The notes under the pieces: generated by a model
Told to the model about the DNA's origin: nothing
The model's input: the letters and a program-made list of their open reading frames with translations, nothing else
The model's database searches: none
Assembly (NCBI GenBank): GCA_016182605.1
Contig: JACPGE010000097.1
Span: 57,461-121,460, forward strand
DNA: 64,000 nucleotides
Origin: Candidatus Hydrogenedentota bacterium
GTDB lineage: Bacteria > Hydrogenedentota > Hydrogenedentia > Hydrogenedentales > JAEUWI01
Direction of reading: 5' to 3'
Shown: positions 42,900 to 51,836 of the stretch, piece by piece
Layout: every line of letters starts with the position of its first letter
Position numbering within the stretch: the first letter of the stretch is position 1
Translations under genes and position numbers: made by a program

Positions 42900-43189
42900 T
42901 TATACCCCGCGCCGGCCCCCGGCCCACCCCGACAAATCCAGCCTGCGCACGGCCACATCGCACAAGAACAGCAGCGGCGCCACCGAAAGCAGCCACGGCC
43001 ACTGGTTGACGCGGGTCTCAATGGCCTCTTCCGGTGCGACGGCAAAGAGTTCCTCATCACTGGGATCGATCATACCGCCCGTGCTCTCCGCGAGCGTCTT
43101 GAGGAAGTCCTCATTGGCCCCAAGGTGGCGGAACTCGGGCCGGTAAGACCGTGAAACGCGCCACCGGCTGCGCACTCCTGGCCGCGACG
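42900..43189 (-). pseudogene. Detached 3' remnant of the vWA/BatB-like gene
   Basis: The minus strand encodes text almost identical to the last ~77 residues of the gene at 45462-48035: SYRPEFRHLGANEDFLKTL, FAVAPEEAIETRVNQWPWLL and FLCDVAVRRLDLSGWAG. It lacks the other ~780 residues and has no start signal. Weaker similarity with a nine-base gap continues to about 43185, next to the endonuclease stop codon. The original stop is also lost, so the frame runs on to 42900. It is one arm of the long direct repeat around the R-M genes. Confidence 0.85.
42925..43150 (-). repeat. Long direct repeat, left copy
   Basis: 226 bp, aligned without gaps to 45472-45697 at an offset of 2547 bp. I count about 25 mismatches (roughly 89% identity). 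Both copies have the same orientation and flank the R-M genes. Confidence 0.88.
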
Positions 43190-44161
43190 CTATTCGCTCC
43201 GGATGCCCGTCAAGGAAATCACCCGTACGCGGAAATCCTGATATTGCTCGCGGCGATGTTTTAGATCGGACAGCAGGAAGAATCTGTTTGTTGACGGAGA
43301 CTCCTGACGCGCCATCAACATGTCTATTCGATCTACATTCACAACAGTCCAACATTCTACGAAACCAGCGGCTCTGGCTTTCTGGTGGCTCTTCTCCGCC
43401 TCTCCGACACGATTGTGAATATTGGAAAAGTCCGTCCCGCCCTTGACTTCTATTGCGATGATGTTTCTAAAACTCTCGCTGCTCATCTCTTCCCTTATGA
43501 CTATGTCGGGGTCTGGCGCGAACTCGATAAAAACGCGCCTGCCCGCCGCGTTCTCTATCTCAATCCTGCTTTCACTCGACCTGGTTGCAGCGTGTTCCAC
43601 TATGTTGTGGATTGCTTTGAACACATCGACGATTCCTGCGTGTCCCTTCTTGACATTCGCCCCGCCTCTCATTTGTGGCCCGGCAGTAAGCAGGGTCAGA
43701 TCATCCAAGAGTTCCCTGCTTAACCTGTCGACACCGATTCCTTCGGTGAGTGAAACGGCACTGCCAATGAGGCTCTTGCAAAGCTCCGGCAAAGTTGCTT
43801 TATTCTTGTCCGTGAGACTGCCCTTGGATTCCATGGATTTGAAACGGGAAAGTCCGAATTGGCTTGAGTAGAACTCTTTCTGGCTAAATCCGAGAAGCAG
43901 CCGATAGTATCCGAGAAGGTGCGGGTTCGCCACCAGGACACACGGCACCGGATAAATGAGTTCTCCGCGCAATCCATGCCTCGCCAGAGTTCGCAAGTTT
44001 TCTTGAGGCACATAGGCCGATAACTCCCGGTCTAGCTCCAAAATTTCCAAATCGTCCAAAGCCTTAGCCAGCGCATCTTGAAGATACAGACTTCGCAATT
44101 GCCCGAGAGCATATGAAAATTCAATCTGAAGGTCTGGCGAAGGAACATTGAATTCGGGCAT
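43190..44161 (-). CDS. Type II restriction endonuclease, XcyI/Cfr9I-like
   Basis: 323 residues. The ATG overlaps the methyltransferase stop by one base (TAATG). A PD-(D/E)xK nuclease core is visible: FAPDPDIVIREE (Asp217/219) then NIIAIEVKGGTD (Glu238, Lys240), followed by NRVGEAEKSHQKARAAGF. Overall text and length (~330) resemble the XcyI/Cfr9I/XmaI group that cuts CCCGGG; this is recognition from memory. Base composition is clearly more A/T-rich than the surrounding genes, consistent with transfer. It lies about 40 bp from the left direct repeat. Paired with its m4C methyltransferase, it forms a complete type II system. Confidence 0.82.
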   Translation of the reverse strand: MPEFNVPSPDLQIEFSYALGQLRSLYLQDALAKALDDLEILELDRELSAYVPQENLRTLARHGLRGELIYPVPCVLVANPHLLGYYRLLLGFSQKEFYSSQFGLSRFKSMESKGSLTDKNKATLPELCKSLIGSAVSLTEGIGVDRLSRELLDDLTLLTAGPQMRGGANVKKGHAGIVDVFKAIHNIVEHAATRSSESRIEIENAAGRRVFIEFAPDPDIVIREEMSSESFRNIIAIEVKGGTDFSNIHNRVGEAEKSHQKARAAGFVECWTVVNVDRIDMLMARQESPSTNRFFLLSDLKHRREQYQDFRVRVISLTGIRSE

Positions 44162-45033
44162 TACACCGCAACCTTTATGATCTCTTCTTTCGCTGCGTTC
44201 AGCCGTTTTGCAGCCAGTAATACATAATCGGGATTTAGCTCGATTCCGACGTACCGTCGATGTTTATGCGTGCAAACCACCCCTACCGTCCCCGAACCGA
44301 AAAACGGGTCAAGCACATAGTCGTCTTTTCTTGTTGAGGCAGCAATACATGGCTCAATCAGCTTCGCCGGGAAGGTGGCAAAATGGGAATCGGAAAATGC
44401 TTGCGTGTTAACATCCCAAACACTTCTGCGGTTACGATATCGTCCATCCAAACCAGTTTCTCGAATGGCATCGTAATCGTAATAATATTGCTTGGACTTG
44501 GTCAACATGAAAAGATATTCGTGTGAGCGGGTAGGCCGATCCTTAACGCTTTCTGGCATTGCGTTCGGCTTATTCCACACGATATCACTCCGTAGATACC
44601 AACCGTCTTCCTGAAGTGCGAACGCCAATCTCCATGGAATGCCTTGAAGATCTTTGGGTTTCAAACCATCGGGAGTATCTGGTCTGGTAGTCATTGCCCT
44701 GGCTGGATTCTTCTTGTCGGCCGCGCGATACCTGCGGTTTCCACTTGTATACCCGTCGCCAATGTTCAGCCAAAGTATCCCGTCATCGCGAAGGACCCGT
44801 TTCACTTCATTGAACACGGCAACAAGATGGTTGATGAACTGGGGCAACGTCGGCTCCAAACCAATTTGTCCATCGATGTGATAGTCCCGAAGTCCCCAGT
44901 ATGGAGGAGATGTCACTACACATTGCGCGAATCTTGGCGGTAGGATGCGAAGCGCATTGAGGGCATCGCCTTCAAGTATCGCCGAATCGGTTAGTTTAAT
45001 CCGGGAAGGCGGGCTAACTGTATTGCGTTTCAT
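44161..45033 (-). CDS. Type II DNA modification methyltransferase (N4-cytosine, beta class)
   Basis: 290 residues from the ATG at 45033, which has AAGG seven to eight bases upstream. The frame opens back to a TTG at 45174, but that extension lacks a ribosome site and conserved sequence. The catalytic motif TSPPYWGLRDY (SPPY, 42-45) precedes the AdoMet-binding motif LDPFFGSGTVG (242-248), the beta-class order; SPPY points to N4-cytosine. It protects the host site of the partner endonuclease, whose ATG overlaps its stop. M.Cfr9I and M.XcyI are m4C enzymes for CCCGGG, which fits. Low GC compared with neighbours. Confidence 0.9.
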   Translation of the reverse strand: MKRNTVSPPSRIKLTDSAILEGDALNALRILPPRFAQCVVTSPPYWGLRDYHIDGQIGLEPTLPQFINHLVAVFNEVKRVLRDDGILWLNIGDGYTSGNRRYRAADKKNPARAMTTRPDTPDGLKPKDLQGIPWRLAFALQEDGWYLRSDIVWNKPNAMPESVKDRPTRSHEYLFMLTKSKQYYYDYDAIRETGLDGRYRNRRSVWDVNTQAFSDSHFATFPAKLIEPCIAASTRKDDYVLDPFFGSGTVGVVCTHKHRRYVGIELNPDYVLLAAKRLNAAKEEIIKVAV

Positions 45034-45461
45034 GTTCGAACCTTTGTGGATGTGTCTTTGGTTTGGGAATTCGCATCTTGAGTTCTCAGCCTCAAAAAAC
45101 GCTACGGCGTCGACTTTGCCAATATAGACGCGTGTCGAACCGAACCACTTGAAATTGCCCTTGATCCAAGTCAAGCCCGAGATAGTCAGATTTCATCATT
45201 GCGGTAGCCTACTAGCTTTTACAATGGCTTCATTCCGGTTTTCCAATCGTTGTGTTGCCTTCCGGGCATATCCTCCTGGCCGGACAGACGCTTCCACACT
45301 ACGCTTAATCCGTTATAAGGCGTTTTCGTTGGCTAGCTTGTCAATCTTAACATACTGACTGTATTTTCAGTTAATCGATTTTCCGGCTTCAAACTGCGCA
45401 ATTTGCCAATACTTTGAAAACTGAAGAGGCTTGTCATGCGCCGTATTCCAATGATCCTGAA
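45034..45461. other. Upstream region of the R-M operon
   Basis: This 428-bp A/T-richer spacer lies between the methyltransferase start and the end of the vWA gene. It should contain the R-M promoter. I found no controller (C) protein gene, no helix-turn-helix ORF and no convincing C-box. The closest promoter-like pair (TTGACA/TTATAA on the minus strand) has a 20-base spacer, which is too long. Confidence 0.55.
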
Positions 45462-48035
45462 TTACCCCACCCACCCCGGCAAATCCAGCCTGCGCACGGC
45501 CACATCGCACAGGAAGAGTAACAGTGCCACCGAAAGCAGCCACGGCCACTGGTTCACTCTCGTCTCTATGGCTTCTTCCGGTGCAACAGCGAAGAGTTCC
45601 TCATCGCTGGGATTGATCGTGCCGCCCGTGCTCTCCGCGAGCGTCTTGAGGAAGTCCACATTGGCCCCGAGGTGGCGGAACTCCGGCCGGTAGGAACGCG
45701 CATAGCCCCGAGAGAGGCGCGCCACGGCTTGCGGCGCACCATTCTGCTGCGCGTCGATCTCCACAAGACAAATGTAATTGCCCAGCCGCTCCGCCGGAAA
45801 ACGTGCCTCATAGTGCCCCGGCCCCGTTTGCATCAGGGCGAAGACCGCTTCCGGCTGGCCCTCCTGCAACACACGCACCTGCCCCGTGAGTGCATTCATG
45901 AAGTAGCCCGAGGAATCCACCACATCCACACCAAGCGCCAGGCCGCCGCCTTCCGCGTTGAGGCTCACCATCGCCGGGCCATCCTCCCGCGCGCGCATGG
46001 TGTGGCGCAGCACCTGGGGCCAGAAGCGCGTGTAGCCCGGCCACTGCGTCCAGTCGGCGGCCCAGCGGCCCGACGCATCGGACGTGAAGGCCGTCACCTT
46101 GCCGAGGCCGTACTGCCATGTCGCCAGCAGGGGATCGCCGCGCTCCGTGAGCAGCAACGTGCTCGCCGTGGGCTTCGGCGCGGTCATCACATAGCCATAC
46201 AGGAAGGGTGCTTCGCCCCAGGGGATCGCCGCGAGCACCGGGTGCTGTTCCAGCACCTGTGGCAAAAAGGGCGCTTCGATAATCGACGTCCGTGCCGCCC
46301 GCAGGGTGTCCCGCGTAAAGATCTGGGGAATGTCGAAGGGGTCCGCCGTGAAGTAGTAGCGGCCTTGGCCCCAGCGCGCAATGTCCTGCAGGAGCTGCGT
46401 GTCGGCGCCATCGCCCACCGCCACTGTGGACACCGTAATCCGGTTGAAACGCATGCGCTCCACGATGCCTTGATAGTCTCCGGGCTGCGACTGGCCGTCG
46501 GTGAGCAGAATCACATGTTTTACGGCCGCATTTACTTCCTGCAGCGCGGCGAGCCCGGCCTCCAGCGCGGGGTAGATGTACGTGCCGCCGCCAGACTCCA
46601 AACGCGATATCGTGTCCTGAATGCCGATGCGGTTGCCCGCCGATTCCATCTCCACCACCCACAAGGGCTGACTGTCAAAGGCCAGCACACCCACCTGATC
46701 CATGGGTCCGAGGACATCGAGCGTGGCGCGCGCGGCCTCCTTTGCCAGGGTGAGTTTCTCGCCCTGCATGCTGCCCGAACGATCCATGATCGCGAGCAGG
46801 CCAATACCCGGCATCTCCTGTTTCTCTTCGCCCCGCGTCTTCACGGGCAAGACCTCCGCTAGGGGCGTGCTGCCATAGCCGCCAATGCCGAAACTGTCTT
46901 CGCCGCCCAGCATGATCAAGCCGCCGCCCAGATCCTCCACATAACGCCCCAGCAGCAGCATCTGATCGTTGCTCAGATCCGTGGCGGGCACACCGGACAT
47001 CACCACAACATCGAAGGCCATCAATTCGTTCAGGTCCACTGGCATGCCCGCACCGCTGCGCGTTTCCACCGCAAAGGACTCGGCCTCCAGCGCGCGCACC
47101 AGGTAGCGCGCATTGCGCTCGTCGTTGTCCGCCACGAGCACCCGCGGCTTGCCCTGCGCGTAGACCAGCGCAGACGCGCGGTTGTTGTCACGAAAGTGAT
47201 CTTGTGCACTCTCCAGCACCAGCAGATATTGTGCGAGCCCGCCCTTTGGATCGCGCTCCTCGTAGCGCCAGTCATTTTCACCGGCCGTCAGGGTGCGCTC
47301 TTCCTGCGACACTAACGCACCGTCGCGATACAACGCGATGGTGGCCAGCCCCTCGGCGCTGGCACGCAGGGTGGTGGACAACGCAAAGGACTGGCCGAGC
47401 GCCACGTCTTGCGGTGCATTCAATTCCTCCACCAGCACCTCGGGCCGCGTATCCGCGGCATAGGTGCGGCAAAATACGCGCACCCCCTGCGCCTTCAAGT
47501 ACGACGCAAAGGTCTGCGCATCCCCGCGCGTCTCGTTGCCATCGCTCAAAAGCAGCACCCGCGGCACGCGGCCGTCTTGCAGCATCTGCCGTGCGCGCCA
47601 GAGTGCGCCCTCGATCGCCGTTTCGTCCCGATCCGTCAACGGGGGCGTTTCCGCGGGCCACTCGGGCGCTGCCGACGGCTCCACCACCACGCGGGCGTCA
47701 CCCGCGAAAACCATGGCGCCCAATTCCACACTGGCGGGCTTCGCTGCCGCCAGTTCCTCAAAGGCCTTACGCGCCGACTCCGGGGCGTTCGCGGGCACAC
47801 TCGCGGAAGCATCCGCCGCGACGACCAGACTGAGCGCCGTGTTCGCCTGCCGCCGGAAGAGCCCGGTCAGAGCAAGCACAATCAGGACGACAATGGCCAA
47901 GCGTAGCGCGGCACTGGTCACCTTCACCGGCAGCGACGCATGCCAGAGACCCCGCAGGAGGATCCAGATCAGCGCGGGAAGACTTAGCAGGGCCGTCAAG
48001 GCCCAGCCACTATCGAGTTCGAACCCCGCCATCAT
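45462..48035 (-). CDS. Membrane von Willebrand factor A protein (BatB-like) with glutamine-amidotransferase-like region
   Basis: 857 residues. The ATG at 48035 overlaps the upstream stop (ATGA). Two N-terminal membrane helices (ALTALLSLPALIWILL, LRLAIVVLIVLALTGLF) and one near the C-terminus (WLLSVALLLFLCDVAV) frame a periplasmic region. It contains a first vWA-like segment (LVVAADASASVPANAP), a class-I-glutaminase-like fold (FDVVVMSGVPATDLSNDQM, GGGLIMLGGEDSFG) and a clear vWA domain with the MIDAS motif IMDRSGSMQGEKL. Last gene of the MoxR operon; such proteins are thought to be assembled or activated by MoxR ATPases. Its 3' 226 bp are duplicated beyond the R-M genes. Confidence 0.88.
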   Translation of the reverse strand: MMAGFELDSGWALTALLSLPALIWILLRGLWHASLPVKVTSAALRLAIVVLIVLALTGLFRRQANTALSLVVAADASASVPANAPESARKAFEELAAAKPASVELGAMVFAGDARVVVEPSAAPEWPAETPPLTDRDETAIEGALWRARQMLQDGRVPRVLLLSDGNETRGDAQTFASYLKAQGVRVFCRTYAADTRPEVLVEELNAPQDVALGQSFALSTTLRASAEGLATIALYRDGALVSQEERTLTAGENDWRYEERDPKGGLAQYLLVLESAQDHFRDNNRASALVYAQGKPRVLVADNDERNARYLVRALEAESFAVETRSGAGMPVDLNELMAFDVVVMSGVPATDLSNDQMLLLGRYVEDLGGGLIMLGGEDSFGIGGYGSTPLAEVLPVKTRGEEKQEMPGIGLLAIMDRSGSMQGEKLTLAKEAARATLDVLGPMDQVGVLAFDSQPLWVVEMESAGNRIGIQDTISRLESGGGTYIYPALEAGLAALQEVNAAVKHVILLTDGQSQPGDYQGIVERMRFNRITVSTVAVGDGADTQLLQDIARWGQGRYYFTADPFDIPQIFTRDTLRAARTSIIEAPFLPQVLEQHPVLAAIPWGEAPFLYGYVMTAPKPTASTLLLTERGDPLLATWQYGLGKVTAFTSDASGRWAADWTQWPGYTRFWPQVLRHTMRAREDGPAMVSLNAEGGGLALGVDVVDSSGYFMNALTGQVRVLQEGQPEAVFALMQTGPGHYEARFPAERLGNYICLVEIDAQQNGAPQAVARLSRGYARSYRPEFRHLGANVDFLKTLAESTGGTINPSDEELFAVAPEEAIETRVNQWPWLLSVALLLFLCDVAVRRLDLPGWVG
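45472..45697 (-). repeat. Long direct repeat, right copy (inside the intact vWA gene)
   Basis: This is the 3' end of the intact vWA gene, matching 42925-43150 without gaps at about 89% identity. Of about 25 base differences only about six change the protein, so both copies diverged mostly while under selection as coding sequence. Confidence 0.88.
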
Positions 48036-49894
48036 TCGATCCAGCGCCGTTGAAAGAAAAACCATTCCGCACACAGGAGGGCCACACCCGCCGCAGCCAG
48101 CAGCCAGGCGGGGTTCACCCCGCTTCGCGCTTCCAACACGCCCGACGGCTCCACCGCGAGTCCCGTGAGCGGCGCTTCTGCGCGGGGCTGGTTTTGTGCC
48201 TCGCCCGCGTTACACACGTTCACGGCCAACAGCGGCGTGGAAACGCCGTCGCGCTCCAGATACCAGACGCCCGGCCGATCCAGTGCAATACGGCCGCCGC
48301 TGAACCGTTGTGCCGCCGCCTCAATCACGATGCTGCCATCGGGGGCGGCAATGCGCAGTTCCCCCGCCCCATCGAGCCCTGCAATGGCAGCCGGCGCCAC
48401 CGAGTCGTTCACGCGGTAGAGGGGTAGCGCGTCCTCGCCACCGTGTTCCGCCACCGAACGGATGGCATCCCCCAGCAGGAGCGGATAAGCCACCTGCAAG
48501 GGCCACTCGCCCGCGGACGGATCAAAGCCAAAGAGAATGGCCGTCTCCCGTTCCGTGTGACGCGCCACGATCAGCGGGCTGGTAAAGCTTGATGCCAGCG
48601 TCGTATCCCCGGCGCCCACATTCAACACGAGGGCCTGCGCTATCGGCATGCGCGCCGAGACCAGGTGCCTGGAGACGGGGTGGATCTCGTTCCACGATGT
48701 GATGGCGGGCGCTGACAGGGGTTCCCGCGCGGCGCCCATCGTGCCGCCGGGTGCCACGCCCAGATAGACGCCCCGCGCCACCGGCTCACCACCGGGCGCC
48801 CACCGATCGAAGACATAGACCGCTTCCGCGCTGGGCGTGTGCGTGGCCCAGTCCGCCGGCCACAGGCTGCGCACCGAGAGGTGGCTGTCGGCATAGAGCG
48901 CCGCTTCGAGAAAAGTGTTGCCCTCGCCCACAAGCACAACGGGGATCTTCGAGGGTGGCGGCAGCACGCCGAAGGCCTGGTTGTCGTCCATCAGGGCATC
49001 TGCATCGTCCAGCCGCAACGAGAGCACGCCGCCTTCGGTGTGGAGCAGCCGCTTGAACCCCTGCACGCGCGCCCCCGCCGGCACGTCCAGCCTATCGGCA
49101 TCCGTCACCCGGTCATTCAAGAGAATGCTAAAAGGAAGCGGCCTAGCCGCGGCGGCTCCGTTGTAGATCTCATAGAACAGCTCCAGCTCGGGCTCGCCGG
49201 TGCTGAGGGGACGCAGGGAGAACTGGGTAATCGCAGCATTGTCCCGGGCCGTGCCCACCGTGTGCCACGCCAGCGTGGTATTTCCTTGGGGCTTCACGGC
49301 CACCGGCTCCCAGGCGCCGTCGCTCACCACGTAAACCACCGTCGCGCGCGTGTCTTGCGGCAGGTAGTCCAAAAGCTCCGCCGCCGCTTCAAAGTCCGCA
49401 GTGCCGTATTCCTGGGCCGCGTGTTCGAGCGCCGTGAGCAGGGTTTTTCCATCGTTCGTGAAGCCGGTGAGCGGTGCGGGACGGGACCCCACCTGCACGA
49501 TCATCATGGCGTCCCCCGCGCCCAGGCCCTGCACCAGCGCGCGGCCGTGTTCTTTCGCCAGGTCAAGACGTGTTTGTTCGCCTTCCCGGGTGGCCATGCT
49601 GGCCGAGGCGTCCAGCAGCAGCACAATGCGGCGGCCCTCCAGCAGGGCGGAGGAGAGCAGCGGCTGTGCGAGGGCCAGGGTGAGCAGGGCAACAATGAGG
49701 AGTTGCATCAACAGCGAGAGCCACTTGCGGATGCGGTTCCACGACGCTATCTGAAAATTCGATTGCAGCGCCTCGTCCCAGAAGAGGAGAGTGGGCGCCA
49801 CGGACCGGTCGCGCCGCTGCTTCAGCAGGTACAGCGCCGCGATGGGGATGAAGAGCCCGAAGAACAGGAGGCCCAATGGCAGCGCAAAACTCAT
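48032..49894 (-). CDS. BatA-like membrane protein with vWA domain
   Basis: 620 residues from the ATG at 49894, which overlaps the DUF58 gene stop (ATGA). The N-terminus LPLGLLFFGLFIPIAALYLLKQRR is the BatA membrane signature (PF07584), followed by a second helix (LSLLMQLLIVALLTLALAQPLL). A vWA domain follows: IVLLLDASASMATREG, with a MIDAS-like DASASM. The long periplasmic remainder is beta-rich and a C-terminal helix (LLAAAGVALLCAEWFF) anchors it. It probably pairs with the downstream vWA protein as an envelope complex under MoxR control. Confidence 0.86.
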   Translation of the reverse strand: MSFALPLGLLFFGLFIPIAALYLLKQRRDRSVAPTLLFWDEALQSNFQIASWNRIRKWLSLLMQLLIVALLTLALAQPLLSSALLEGRRIVLLLDASASMATREGEQTRLDLAKEHGRALVQGLGAGDAMMIVQVGSRPAPLTGFTNDGKTLLTALEHAAQEYGTADFEAAAELLDYLPQDTRATVVYVVSDGAWEPVAVKPQGNTTLAWHTVGTARDNAAITQFSLRPLSTGEPELELFYEIYNGAAAARPLPFSILLNDRVTDADRLDVPAGARVQGFKRLLHTEGGVLSLRLDDADALMDDNQAFGVLPPPSKIPVVLVGEGNTFLEAALYADSHLSVRSLWPADWATHTPSAEAVYVFDRWAPGGEPVARGVYLGVAPGGTMGAAREPLSAPAITSWNEIHPVSRHLVSARMPIAQALVLNVGAGDTTLASSFTSPLIVARHTERETAILFGFDPSAGEWPLQVAYPLLLGDAIRSVAEHGGEDALPLYRVNDSVAPAAIAGLDGAGELRIAAPDGSIVIEAAAQRFSGGRIALDRPGVWYLERDGVSTPLLAVNVCNAGEAQNQPRAEAPLTGLAVEPSGVLEARSGVNPAWLLAAAGVALLCAEWFFFQRRWIE

Positions 49895-50807
49895 CGCAGC
49901 AGGGGCCCCTCCTGCAGGAGCTTCACGATGGCGTCCTGAAAAGGCATGTCCGTGCGGAAGCGGCCGTAACCAAGACCTTTCGAAAGACAGAAGCGTTGCA
50001 GATCCCTGCAATACCCTTCGAAGGCCTCGCGGTAGCGGCGGCGCGTGCGCTCGTTCACCGTGATGTCCCGGTGCGCGCCCGTCTCCTGATCCACCAAGCG
50101 AATGTCGCCCGAGACTCCGGGCTCGGCCTCTTCCGGACTCACGATCTGGACCAGGAAAGCCTCGTGCTTGCCAAAGCGAAGTGCATCGAGGCACGGCCGC
50201 ATGCCGTTCGCATCGTAGGCGTCCGTGAGCAGGATGACCAGTCCCCGCCGGAAGCCCCGTGTGCAAAACTGCTGCCCCGATCGCGCAAAATCGGTCGGGC
50301 CCGTGGCCGAGAGGCCCTCCAGAAAGGAGAGTACACGCCGTGCGCCGTTTCTGCCGCGCACCTGAAGCGACGTGCCCGCGCCCTGTCCCAGACCCGCGCC
50401 CACGCAGTGCAGTTGCACCGTGTCATGACTGATCAGGGCAAGGTAGGCCAGGGTTGCCGCGAGGCGCCGGGCATAGTGAAATTTATACGGCGCACCCGCG
50501 TCCATGGAGCCGCTGCAATCGAGGAGGATATGCACCACAAGGTCTTCCTCGTCCTCGAAGAGCCGCAGGAACAGTTGCTCGGTCCGCAGGAAAACGCTCC
50601 AATCGATAAAACGAAAGTCATCCCCCGGCGAATAGGCGCGATGATCGGCGAACTCCGCGCTCACGCCCCGTTTCCGGCTCCGGCGCAGGGCCTTCATGCG
50701 TCCCTGTACGATCTTCGTCGCCAGCACGTGCAGATACGCCAGTGTGTCGAGAAAGTCCTCGCGGAAGAGGGGCTCGCCGCGATCGGTCCTGGCCGGCACG
50801 GTCACGC

Positions 50808-50811
<4 letters not shown>
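49891..50811 (-). CDS. DUF58-family protein
   Basis: 306 residues from the ATG at 50811 (MSVTVPARTD), overlapping the MoxR stop by four bases. The DUF58 signature is RRSRKRGVSAEFADHRAYSPGDDFRFIDW, followed by a vWA-like fold with ILLDCSGSMDAGAP. Cytoplasmic or membrane-associated; it always accompanies MoxR ATPases and is believed to be their direct partner in assembling or activating the vWA membrane proteins encoded downstream. Confidence 0.93.
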
Positions 50812-51818
<1,007 letters not shown>

Positions 51819-51836
51819 CTGCCACTCCCTGCGCCC

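Larger units (their letters stand above)
42698..43189. other. Gap with inverted repeat and vWA gene remnant
   Basis: This 492-bp stretch after nirBD holds an 11-bp inverted repeat (42779-42840) and the detached copy of the neighbouring vWA gene's 3' end (about 42900-43189). There is no intact gene. Confidence 0.65.

Noticed and set aside
42900..43355. 151-codon minus-strand frame as an intact gene
   Set aside because: It joins a fragment of the endonuclease region to the vWA remnant, has no ribosome site, and its conserved part is clearly the cut-off end of a larger gene.
45313..45344. TTGACA/TTATAA pair upstream of the methyltransferase on the minus strand
   Set aside because: The spacer is 20 bases, too long for a standard promoter.
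45034..45461. Controller (C) protein gene for the R-M system
   Set aside because: No ORF with a helix-turn-helix or ribosome site in the spacer.
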